In this document: piece after piece, positions 1 to 5,435 of the stretch
Position numbering within the stretch: the stretch's first letter is position 1
Layout of the letters: each line of letters begins with the position of its first letter
DNA from: an uncultured Eubacteriales bacterium
Lineage (GTDB): Bacteria; Bacillota; Clostridia; Oscillospirales; Acutalibacteraceae
DNA: 11,884 bases
NCBI GenBank assembly: GCA_900321665.1
Contig: ONWY01000024.1
Location: 1 to 11,884, forward strand
Reading direction: 5' to 3'
Program-made: the position numbers and the translations under genes
Notes under the pieces: generated by a model
What the model was told of the DNA's origin: nothing
Seen by the model: the letters and a program-made list of their open reading frames with translations, nothing else
Database searches by the model: none

Positions 1-93
1 ACTGTACCTATGCTAGAACAGTTTTTTCTTGCTGAATGGCTTGACAGCGGAGAGTTTGAACGCACGATCAGCCGCATAAGGAATAAAACATGA
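1..93 (+). pseudogene. C-terminal fragment of a MocR/GntR-type regulator with aminotransferase fold, truncated
   Basis: Frame 1 is open from the window edge to a TGA at 91-93. It reads a stretch like the aminotransferase half of MocR regulators, with VPMLEQFFLAEWLDSGEFER matching the usual pattern of a Gln, then LAxF, a Gly, then F/Y-E-R-H-I-x-R-M-R. In intact proteins this segment is followed by Y-R-x-R-R-D and roughly 90 more residues. Here the frame stops three codons after the Ile-Arg-Asn, so the 3' end is missing. The 5' part lies outside the window. MocR proteins are PLP-dependent transcription factors of vitamin B6 or amino-acid metabolism, but nothing here shows the target. The family call rests on about 30 residues. 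Confidence 0.5.
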
Positions 94-125
94 TGAGATT
101 GATTTCTGAGAAATCCAATAATTCT

Positions 126-174
126 AAAGTGCCAATTTGTCACTTTGAAATCGCTAAATTGGCACTTTGAAAAG
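126..174. repeat. Inverted and direct repeat cluster, possible IS21-like end
   Basis: A perfect 13-base inverted repeat pairs AAAGTGCCAATTT (126-138) with AAATTGGCACTTT (156-168). Inside it, CACTTTGAAA occurs as a direct repeat at 141-150 and 164-173. Stacked copies of a CACTTTGAAA-like motif resemble, from memory, the multi-repeat ends of IS21-family elements in Clostridia. It lies just after the point where the upstream MocR-like reading frame breaks off, so it could mark the element edge that truncated that gene. No transposase of that family is present. The repeats are seen directly; the family assignment is a guess. Confidence 0.45.
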
Positions 175-183
175 AATATGATC

Positions 184-220
184 GAGCCCCGTATCATCAG
201 AGTGATACGGGGCTCTTTTT
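184..220 (+). terminator. Rho-independent terminator
   Basis: A perfect 13-bp stem pairs GAGCCCCGTATCA (184-196) with TGATACGGGGCTC (203-215) around a 6-nt loop, followed by five T (216-220). It is oriented to stop rightward transcription, for example from the truncated MocR-like frame. It lies outside the proposed IS66 boundary at 239. Confidence 0.85.
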
Positions 221-264
221 CTATTCCTTTGCCCATGAGTAAGCGTCAGCATATGCTATCAAAG

Positions 265-295
265 AAACAGACTCACCTCGAAGGTGGGTCTGTTT
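265..295 (-). terminator. Hairpin at the 3' end of the IS66 remnant
   Basis: AAACAGACTCACCT (265-278) pairs with AGGTGGGTCTGTTT (282-295) around a 3-nt loop, with one G-T wobble. It lies between the tnpB stub and the proposed IS66 end. On the minus strand it is followed by a T-rich stretch containing CTTTGAT but has no clean T run. It probably ended the transposase operon before the deletion; the termination role is inferred. Confidence 0.5.
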
Positions 296-300
296 GAGTA

Positions 301-351
301 TCAAGTATTAAATGGCAAGCTGATCGTCCCGGCAGGCAGATCGTTCAGCAT
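301..351 (-). pseudogene. tnpB: IS66 TnpB start, truncated stub
   Basis: An ATG at 349-351 overlaps the tnpA stop (345-347), the tight coupling usual for IS66 operons. The first residues, MLNDLPAG, match the canonical N-terminus of IS66 TnpB (the IS66 Orf2-like protein, normally about 115 residues). In intact proteins this is followed by a segment with a D-M/L-R-K motif. Here the reading frame changes to TISLPFNT and stops at 301-303, leaving 16 residues. The change near 327 is therefore the likely internal deletion junction. No function is expected. Confidence 0.65.
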
Positions 352-668
352 AATGCATTCACCAATGCCAGCAGTGTATCCTGCGTAATACTGGTCGGCA
401 GTGAGATATGCAGATCGTTCTTCTCGATTCGGATGTCCGAACACTGCTGCGGTACAGTCAGCGGAACGACTGCCTGTGCAGACTGGATATACTGTTCCCG
501 GACTCTTCGCAGCCAGTAGTAGAAACTCTTGGTCTTGATTCCGTTCTCCGCACACCACTGCGGGACGGTCAGTCCGCTTGCCTGCTGTGCTTCGAGTTGT
601 TCCGCCCATTCCCGCAGGCGTACATCCTGCTTTACCGCTGTGATCGCTGTTGTGGTTTCCGATTGCAT
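345..668 (-). CDS. tnpA: IS66-family accessory protein TnpA
   Basis: This 107-residue protein has the hallmark IS66 TnpA segment: LREWAEQLEAQQASGLTVPQWC at residues 18-39, then NGIKTKSFYYWLRRVRE at 43-59. That is a helix-turn-helix-like DNA-binding region. The C-terminal half carries the usual IRIEKNDLHISLP strand motif near residues 79-91. Length and ending fit a complete protein. The start is supported by AGGAGG about eight bases upstream on the minus strand. TnpA is an accessory protein of IS66 transposition and needs TnpB and the TnpC transposase, both lost here. It is an intact gene inside a dead element. Confidence 0.85.
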   Translation of the reverse strand: MQSETTTAITAVKQDVRLREWAEQLEAQQASGLTVPQWCAENGIKTKSFYYWLRRVREQYIQSAQAVVPLTVPQQCSDIRIEKNDLHISLPTSITQDTLLALVNALC

Positions 669-706
669 ACCGATTCCTCCTCAGTCAGTCTGAATTACTC
701 CAAATT

Positions 707-780
707 AGTCCATTGGACTGATTTAGACTGTCTCAAATGGTCTCAAATGGTCTAAAATAGTCCAACGACTTGCTTGGACT
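707..780. repeat. AGTCCAA/TTGGACT repeats and tandem decamers in the tnpA leader
   Basis: AGTCCA and TTGGACT motifs alternate in this stretch: a palindrome at 707-719, AGTCCAA at 759-765 and TTGGACT at 774-780. Two exact tandem copies of TCTCAAATGG sit at 731-750, with a third degenerate copy from 751. On the minus-strand transcript these can form alternative hairpins between the tnpA promoter and its ribosome binding site. They may be transposase binding sites or a leader that limits tnpA expression; either role is inferred. Confidence 0.5.
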
Positions 781-782
781 CT

Positions 783-791
783 ATTATACCA
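783..791 (-). promoter_or_regulatory. Extended -10 promoter element for tnpA
   Basis: The minus strand reads TGGTATAAT here, a perfect TATAAT with the upstream TGN of an extended -10. There is no good -35 at 17 bases, as often with extended -10 promoters. It lies inside the IS66 end, directed at tnpA. Its TAA is also the stop codon of the truncated DUF6809 frame. Confidence 0.5.
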
Positions 792-1032
792 TTTTTGACA
801 CCGGAGGGGAAGACGCGGAATACTTTACGCTTACACCAAAACCAAAAAGGTTTGAGTCCTTAAACCCACGTCGCATCAGCAGTTGTTTTTGTTCATCGGT
901 GAGTGTTTGTTCCAAACGGTCATAATTGCTGTTAACCAGCCGAAGAGCAGATTGATATTCCGGATTGTTTTGGATGTTGTTCATTTCCATCGGATTTACA
1001 TTGCCATACCATAATTCTTCAAGAATATCCAT
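784..1032 (-). pseudogene. DUF6809-like protein, 3' end replaced by IS66 sequence
   Basis: The frame starts MDILEELWYGNVNP and contains an EYQSALRLVN segment and LTDEQKQLL, which resembles the small DUF6809 family of clostridial mobile elements (function unknown). The start at 1030-1032 is preferred over an ATG 18 bases upstream because the sequence GCGAGGTGA lies just before it. Residues 1-66 come from the element. From residue 67 on, the GTAAGCGTAAAG of the IS66 end is translated (VSVK and onward), and the stop comes from the IS promoter. The usual family C-terminus with its G-F-R-L-G motif is missing, and similarity already fades after residue 50. It is the third gene of the leftward operon, starting five bases after the tnpV stop. 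It is probably non-functional. Confidence 0.55.
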
Positions 1033-1037
1033 AACCG

Positions 1038-1391
1038 TCACCTCGCACAAATTACTTCGTGATACACGATTTCTCTTGCTTGGTTGGCGATGTTATTCAT
1101 TGCCTGCGACCACGCCATCATATCTTTGGCTTTGAGTTTTTCGGTGACGCCCTGCTTTGCCGCCATGTTCATGATGAGCAACTCATACATCTCACGGGCA
1201 TTGACATCAATCTCATGCACATGTTTGTAGAGTTGGCATTGCATTTTGAGTGTGGTGTAATACGGCTTGCGGTGCGTTTTGATATACTCAAGATATCTTT
1301 GCCCCCAAATGCCGATTTCATAGTTTGTAGTGGGTAAAAGAAGGTTTGGGAGTCTGACTCCGTTCACTTCGGTATAATCATAGTTTTTCAC
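1038..1391 (-). CDS. tnpV: TnpV-family protein of a clostridial mobile element
   Basis: This 117-residue protein follows the TnpV pattern known from the Tn4451/Tn4453 group and many clostridial integrative elements. An N-terminal LPNLLLP segment comes first, then RYLEYIKTHRKPYYTTL at residues 32-48, HVHEID at 57-62, and GVTEKLKAKDMMAW then MNNI at 81-101. The biochemical role of TnpV is not established; it is not a recombinase. The start is GTG at 1389-1391, backed by AAAGGAG six or seven bases upstream. It begins 12 bases after the HTH gene, and its stop overlaps the ribosome binding site of the DUF6809 frame, so the three form one operon. The frame is intact. Confidence 0.8.
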   Translation of the reverse strand: MKNYDYTEVNGVRLPNLLLPTTNYEIGIWGQRYLEYIKTHRKPYYTTLKMQCQLYKHVHEIDVNAREMYELLIMNMAAKQGVTEKLKAKDMMAWSQAMNNIANQAREIVYHEVICAR

Positions 1392-1403
1392 GGTACTCTC
1401 CTT

Positions 1404-2009
1404 TCAGTAATACAGTCCGTTTTTATGCATCTTGCCGATTGAGTAATACATTTCCCAAAGGTCTTTAAGGTGGGTATCCGACTTTTTTGCGATATCCATA
1501 TAATCTTCACCCGCGAGGAAATCAATTAGGTAGGTTTTTGGCACATAGTACTTCGGGCTGTTCATAATTGATTTAAGTTTGCCGCTGCGCAGCCACTTCT
1601 CGATTGATTGGCGGCTATAGCCTGTGATTTGAGAAATAGCAGGCACATCCAGTACATCTTTGCGGCTCCTGAGCTTATTAGTGTAATAGCTCTTGCGTTT
1701 CCTTTCTGTCGGTAGGCGGGGAGGATAAAGCCGCACACCGTCAATGCGCAAAGGTCGTTTTGCTCTCTTGTACCAACCCTTGGGAGGCACAACGATGTAA
1801 GGGTTCTTATCAAACTTTTTTAACAGTTCCAAAACATCCGAGCGTTTGATGAAATACTTGTGTGTTTTCTTACCCGTAATCTCACACGGCAGGATTCCGC
1901 TGTGGATAAGATAATAGGCGGTATGTTTGCTGATATGGCAAACGATTCTGAACTGTTCTTTAGACATTATCTCGGGGCAATCCCGTAATGCTTCGTAGTT
2001 AGATTGCAT
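1404..2009 (-). CDS. Double helix-turn-helix DNA-binding protein of a mobile element (excisionase-like)
   Basis: This 201-residue protein has two MerR/excisionase-type winged HTH modules: residues about 15-62 (MSKEQF through YLIHSGILP to KRSDVLELL) and about 118-166 (VPAISQITGYSRQSIEKWL through YYVPKTYLIDFL). A basic linker with KRAKRP and ERKRKSYY joins them. Proteins of this length and order, opening with a phrase like YEALRDCP, are common beside integrases in clostridial elements. They are thought to act as excisionase or directionality factors, or as regulators. AAAAAGGAG lies 11 bases upstream of the ATG at 2007-2009. It heads the leftward operon with tnpV and faces the tRNA-Ser fragment 350 bases away, a position suited to acting on an attachment site. 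No integrase is visible, so the excision role remains inferred. Confidence 0.7.
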   Translation of the reverse strand: MQSNYEALRDCPEIMSKEQFRIVCHISKHTAYYLIHSGILPCEITGKKTHKYFIKRSDVLELLKKFDKNPYIVVPPKGWYKRAKRPLRIDGVRLYPPRLPTERKRKSYYTNKLRSRKDVLDVPAISQITGYSRQSIEKWLRSGKLKSIMNSPKYYVPKTYLIDFLAGEDYMDIAKKSDTHLKDLWEMYYSIGKMHKNGLYY

Positions 2010-2357
2010 AGTTTTAGCTACTCCTTTTTGTGAATATTACTCAAAAAAGGTGCTTTTTTAAGGGTGAAAATCAATGCTTTTCGGGGAAAAGGCGCTGTTT
2101 GTCTTGCCAACGTCCGAGCGAGGTCCATTTTTCGGGATAATGACGGGCGTTTTTGTCTTGCCAAATGCTCCCCAACTTCCAAAAAAATTGTCATTTTTGG
2201 ATTTTTTTTGCAATTTTCAAGTCGTGTTTGAACTCCCTTTGTGTTTCGGGAAAGGTTGGGGACAAAAGTGCCTAATGACAGTAGTGACGCCGTTTTCGGC
2301 GGGTACCAAATAGCCTACAGTGTGCCATATTCACCACAATGAATCAATAACCGACAA
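2010..2357. other. Non-coding end of the integrated element
   Basis: I see no supportable gene in these 348 bases. GTCTTGCCAA occurs twice, at 2101-2110 and again near 2156-2165, and there are several A/T runs. The upstream signals of the leftward operon must lie here; a possible -10 (TAATAT on the minus strand) sits near 2032-2037 with no convincing -35. By position this is the stretch between the HTH gene and the attachment core, where recombinase and excisionase arm sites would be expected. The duplicated GTCTTGCCAA motif is a candidate, which is inference. Confidence 0.4.
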
Positions 2358-2415
2358 CACTCGAAATGCGGTAGTCCGCAAGGGCTCGTGGGTTCGAATC
2401 CCACCGCTTCCGCCA
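2358..2415 (+). tRNA. 3' half of tRNA-Ser(CGA), attachment-site remnant (not functional)
   Basis: From 3' to 5' the sequence has every part of a serine tRNA: CCA at 2413-2415, discriminator G 2412, acceptor strand CGCTTCC 2405-2411, T-stem and loop GTGGG-TTCGAAT-CCCAC 2388-2404, and a long variable arm GTCC-GCAA-GGGC 2374-2385. Next come anticodon stem strand TGCGG 2367-2371 and loop CTCGAAA 2360-2366 with anticodon CGA. Upstream of 2358 the match ends: the 5' anticodon strand should read CCGCA but only its last two bases are there. No D-arm or 5' acceptor strand (expected GGAAGCG) is found. Such 3' halves, starting at the anticodon loop, are left when an integrative element inserts into a tRNA gene. 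The intact, reconstituted tRNA should be at the other end of the element, beyond the left edge. Confidence 0.8.
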
Positions 2416-2477
2416 ACAGAAAACACCGCTTTTGATACAAGCGGTGTTTTCTATTGGCGGAAGCGGCGGGATTCGAA
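2393..2477. repeat. Long near-perfect palindrome joining tRNA 3' end, terminator and an inverted tRNA 3' end
   Basis: Bases 2393-2431 pair with 2439-2477 around a 7-nt loop, 39 positions with about two mismatches. The inner part (2418-2431 with 2439-2452) is a terminator-like hairpin with TTTT in its descending strand, as expected after a tRNA gene. The outer 23 bases on the left are the tRNA-Ser T-loop through CCA. The outer right arm (2455-2477) is the same 23 bases inverted, with one change. The right arm thus looks like the 3' end of a second serine tRNA on the minus strand, converging on a shared terminator. Its upstream parts are absent. Confidence 0.8.
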
Positions 2478-2629
2478 ATGAAGTCGCGGTTTCACCGCTA
2501 ATGAAGAAATGAAGCCGCTATGCTAATGAAGAAATGTTTGCCAAAGTTTTTAACCATTCCGCGACTTTGCTTCATTAATGAGCGAAGCGAGTGGCTTCAT
2601 TAGGGCACAGCCCGACTTCATTCCTTCAT
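2478..2629. repeat. Symmetric ATGAAG / CTTCAT intergenic repeat cluster
   Basis: ATGAAG occurs four times on the left (2478, 2501, 2509, 2526), separated by short GC-rich hairpin pieces such as CGCGG-tttca-CCGC. CTTCAT occurs four times on the right (2570, 2595, 2616, 2624). The outer parts are imperfectly complementary (AATGAAGTCGCGG against CCGCGACTT...CTTCATT), so the whole can fold into a branched cruciform. It has no coding capacity. A similar ATGAAG-hairpin-ATGAAG unit occurs at 11844-11876, so this looks like a genome-wide repeat family; its function is unknown. Confidence 0.65.
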
Positions 2630-2710
2630 TCTATCTGCCCAAGGGAAAATATACCCATTGGAAAATGGGGCTGTTTTCGGTAGGTTTGGGTGCAAAAATT
2701 AACTAATGTT

Positions 2711-2752
2711 AAAAGAAAGAGCATAGATGAGATAATCTCTAAATCTATGCTC
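2711..2752 (-). terminator. Terminator of a broken leftward gene
   Basis: GAGCATAGAT (2719-2728) pairs with ATCTATGCTC (2743-2752), with an inner GAGA/TCTC extension at 2729-2739. On the minus strand the stem is followed by TTTCTTTT (2711-2718), giving a good rho-independent terminator 17 bases after the stop codon of the gene remnant at 2770. It could also work weakly rightward (GTTTAATTT). Confidence 0.7.
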
Positions 2753-2769
2753 GTTTAATTTGGATATGA

Positions 2770-2970
2770 TTAAGCAGAAAGATTATTATAAGTTGCTGTA
2801 AAAGCCCCTGCAGCAGCACCAACACCTTGAGCTATGGTGATAAAATGCTGAGATGATTTTAATGCTTTTCTATAATAAAATTCATTTTCGCTACTTTGTG
2901 TTCTTTTCTATTGGAATGAAGTTTGCTTGCAGCTAATGATATTTTGCTGCGCAAAGTAACCCGCGAACAT
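2770..2970 (-). pseudogene. Remnant of a small unidentified leftward gene
   Basis: On the minus strand a frame ends at TAA (2770-2772), just before a good terminator. The last 45 codons (2773-2907) are open and end in a hydrophobic, Gly/Ala-rich stretch, ITIAQGVGAAAGAFTATYN, but contain no usable start codon. Upstream, an in-frame TAG lies at 2908-2910. Beyond it the same frame continues for 20 codons to an ATG at 2968-2970 that lacks a ribosome binding site. Stop plus terminator without a start points to the 3' end of a decayed gene. I do not recognise the protein. The region also lies in the leader of the rightward transporter gene, so chance opening cannot be excluded. Confidence 0.35.
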
Positions 2971-3053
2971 TGCAAATCATGATGCTCTATGTTATTATTT
3001 GTGTGTGATTGATATACCCATATTATTAAATCTTTTAAAGTGAGAGCGTTATT

Positions 3054-5435
3054 ATGGCAGACAAGTCGGTAAAAGAGAAGGCTGTAGGTTTGGTGAATAA
3101 TGTCAAATACTATTGGAAAGAGCCTCCCAAGGGCAAGTATATGTCCTTCAAGGAGATTGCTTCTTATGCGTTTGGCGGTATTGGTGCATATTTTGTGATT
3201 CAGCTTGGCTCAACGCTGATTGTAAGCACAACGAATATTATTGTCAGCACGGCAATCGGTGTTGACGCTACCCATTCTTACATCATTTATCTGATTGCAA
3301 CCATATTGAACATCCCGCTGACCGCTGTCAGGGCGAATATGATTGACAATACGCGCGGCAAGGGCGGTAAATACAGGCCCTACCTGCTTTCCATGGGGAT
3401 TCCTACAGTGATACTTTCGCTGATATATGTCTGGTTTCCTTATGAGCAGATGTATCGCCTTTTTCCCGGGCAGATGTTTGGGCTTGAAAAAGGATATCTC
3501 GTGAAAGTGATTGTTGTTTTCATCTGTAATCTCGGCTTGCACTTTTTCTTCTTTTTCTTTAAGGATGCGTATGAAAACCTGATTCACGTGCTTTCCCCAA
3601 ACACGCAAGAGAGAACGGATGTGCTTGCAATCAAGGCGGTTGTGTATTCGCTTGCACCCTCCATCATGAATTTTGTTAATCCGATTATCGCGCAGATTAC
3701 ACAAAAAGACCAATCCGATATTCTCATTTACAGAATTGCCTACCCGATATATGCGGTTATCGGTATCGGCTTAACCATTGTCGTTTTTGCCAACACGCGC
3801 GAAAAAATCGTGCAGGCAAAAACGCACACCATTCAAATCAGGTTTGTTGACGCCCTCAAGGAGGTTGCCAAAAACAAATATTTCTGGATTATCTCGCTTG
3901 CGGGCTGGCTCGGCTTCTTGGAGCTTGCTTATGCCAATATTCTTTATTATAACCAAAACTACGGCCACACCGTTTCCCCCGCAACCTACGGCGTGGCATG
4001 GGTACTCATCGGCAACGCATCGCTTTGGGGGATGATTGCCGCGCCTTTCTTTGTGAAGCGCTTCGGCAAAAAGGCAGTGCTTATCACGGTGAATTTGATG
4101 AATGTGGTGTGCATTGTGCTGATGCTTATCAATGTCAAAAGCTTCTGGTGGCTTGTTATCTGTATTTGGGCAAATTACCTTTTCAGCGCATTTGAGCAGA
4201 TTACGACACCTGCCATCCAGGCAGATATCCGCGATTATCAGCAATACTGCTCAGGCGAGAGAATTGATGGTATGTTTGCCGCGGTTGCGACCATCGGCAA
4301 TCTTGTGACCCTTGCAACCTCCGCCGTGCTCCCTGCGGTGCAGTCAAAATTCGGTATCTACGAGGGCAACGGTTACGAAAAATCCTTTGACATTCTTTTT
4401 ACCGACACGGGCGAACCCGGTCTGCTTTGGAAATTCCTGCCCGCGCTTATCATAATGTGTGCGGTCGGTGCGTTCTTAAATGTGGTGCCCTATTTCTTTT
4501 ATGATTTTACCGAGAAGAAGCAGAAGAGCGTTATCCGCGTGCTTCAGGTCAGGGCAATGTTTGAGGATTATGCCAACGGCGCGCTGAAAAGCAGCCGACT
4601 TGTTGAAGCGGTTGACCTGATTAATAACGCAAAGCAAATGGCTGCCGCTACGCCAAAAAATCCCGATAAAAGAGGCGGCAAAAAGCAATACCGCGCAGAC
4701 CTTGCATACAACGAGGAAATTGAAATTTCCCGGTTTGTGTGCAAGGAACTTGATAAATTTGACACCCCGCTTTACAAACACCGCATTGAGCTTTCAAAGG
4801 GTGTGTTTGCGGCAGGGCTTGACCATATCAGAAACCTGGAACTTGCAACTGCAAGGCAGGAGCTTGCTGCCGCCAGGGCAATGCCGAAGGGCAATGAGGA
4901 TGAAAAACAGCTGCGCAAATTTAAGATTGAATTTGCCAAGAAAAACATCTCCGCTAAAAAAGCATTTGATAAATACTACGGCTCGGCGCATGAATTTGTC
5001 GAGCCGGATATGGCTTCTCTTACCGCTTTGTTTGATAAAGAGGATGCGATTGACGAGGAAATCTTTGAGCTTGTAGGCATGCAGAACACGGCTAAGAAGG
5101 CAGGCGATAAAGCGCTTGTTACCGAAATCAAGAGTAAGATTAAGGCGTTGCAGGCAGGGAAGAAGCAGGCGCACAAGGAGGAAAAGGTGCTGATGGATGA
5201 GCTTGCAAAATTCGGCAGAGCTGCGGCGCCGTATCAGGATGCCAAGAAGCTGCTTGCGCAGCAGGAGAATTACAGCCGCTTGGATGAGATTGCCGCGTTT
5301 TATGACCGGGCGAAGATAAAGGCTGATGAAGAAGAACGAGAGCGGGAAGCCGCCGCCTCCGCAAAGAAGGCAGAGGAAGCGGCAGAGCTTGCCGCGCGCA
5401 AGGCTGAAAAGAAGAAAAACAAGGTGCATCGGTAA
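3054..5435 (+). CDS. GPH-family sugar:cation symporter (MFS) with long cytoplasmic C-terminal extension
   Basis: Residues about 30-485 form a 12-segment transporter of the glycoside-pentoside-hexuronide (MelB-like, MFS_2) family. The loop after the second or third helix carries DNTRGKGGKYRPYLL (98-112), the GPH form of the R-x-G-R-x-R-P motif, and the helices continue to VPYFFYDF at 478-485. MelB-type proteins are about 460-480 residues; this one is 793. The extra ~300 residues are hydrophilic, rich in Lys, Ala and Glu, largely helical by composition, and end in a highly charged coiled-coil-like tail. They do not look like the PTS IIA domain of LacS-type transporters. The beta-mannosidase gene 116 bases downstream suggests a beta-mannoside or manno-oligosaccharide substrate, which is inference. 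The gap holds two small hairpins (5463-5478 and 5509-5523) but no clear terminator. Confidence 0.85.
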   Translation: MADKSVKEKAVGLVNNVKYYWKEPPKGKYMSFKEIASYAFGGIGAYFVIQLGSTLIVSTTNIIVSTAIGVDATHSYIIYLIATILNIPLTAVRANMIDNTRGKGGKYRPYLLSMGIPTVILSLIYVWFPYEQMYRLFPGQMFGLEKGYLVKVIVVFICNLGLHFFFFFFKDAYENLIHVLSPNTQERTDVLAIKAVVYSLAPSIMNFVNPIIAQITQKDQSDILIYRIAYPIYAVIGIGLTIVVFANTREKIVQAKTHTIQIRFVDALKEVAKNKYFWIISLAGWLGFLELAYANILYYNQNYGHTVSPATYGVAWVLIGNASLWGMIAAPFFVKRFGKKAVLITVNLMNVVCIVLMLINVKSFWWLVICIWANYLFSAFEQITTPAIQADIRDYQQYCSGERIDGMFAAVATIGNLVTLATSAVLPAVQSKFGIYEGNGYEKSFDILFTDTGEPGLLWKFLPALIIMCAVGAFLNVVPYFFYDFTEKKQKSVIRVLQVRAMFEDYANGALKSSRLVEAVDLINNAKQMAAATPKNPDKRGGKKQYRADLAYNEEIEISRFVCKELDKFDTPLYKHRIELSKGVFAAGLDHIRNLELATARQELAAARAMPKGNEDEKQLRKFKIEFAKKNISAKKAFDKYYGSAHEFVEPDMASLTALFDKEDAIDEEIFELVGMQNTAKKAGDKALVTEIKSKIKALQAGKKQAHKEEKVLMDELAKFGRAAAPYQDAKKLLAQQENYSRLDEIAAFYDRAKIKADEEEREREAAASAKKAEEAAELAARKAEKKKNKVHR

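Larger units (their letters stand above)
239..834 (-). mobile_element. Internally deleted IS66-family insertion sequence remnant
   Basis: The proposed ends are GTAAGCGT at 239-246 and its inverted copy ACGCTTAC at 827-834; GTAAGCG is a typical IS66 terminus. Between them on the minus strand lie a leader, a complete tnpA and only the first eight or so codons of tnpB. A full IS66 of this type is about 2.5 kb with tnpA, tnpB and tnpC, so most of tnpB and all of tnpC are deleted. The 8 bases outside each end (231-238 and 835-842) do not match, so no target duplication survives. That fits an old insertion or a deletion reaching into the flank. The end assignment rests on only 8 matching bases plus gene order. 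The element cannot move unless helped in trans. Confidence 0.6.
2630..3053. other. Intergenic region upstream of the tailed GPH transporter
   Basis: Apart from the leftward gene remnant and its terminator, I see no gene in these 424 AT-rich bases. A possible rightward promoter is TTGTGT (2999-3004) with TATTAT (3021-3026), 16 bases apart, which is weak. The sequence AAAGTGAGAG before the ATG at 3054 is a mediocre ribosome binding site. I found no clear operator or catabolite-repression site. Confidence 0.35.

Noticed and set aside
408..755. 115-codon plus-strand open frame
   Set aside because: It is antisense to the clear IS66 tnpA gene.
731..760. Short tandem repeats as a possible CRISPR
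   Set aside because: Only three ~10-base units with no spacers; they belong to the IS66 leader.
231..842. 8-bp target duplication around the IS66 remnant
   Set aside because: The flanks GCCCATGA and ACCAAAAC do not match.
1059..1337. 92-codon plus-strand open frame
   Set aside because: It is antisense to tnpV, which has a ribosome binding site and family motifs.
2074..2313. 79-codon plus-strand open frame in the element's non-coding end
   Set aside because: It has no ribosome binding site, low-complexity Phe/Leu/Pro content and no recognisable motif.
2340..2415. Complete tRNA-Ser gene
   Set aside because: There is no 5' acceptor strand, D-arm or complete 5' anticodon strand upstream of 2358, so it is only a 3' half.
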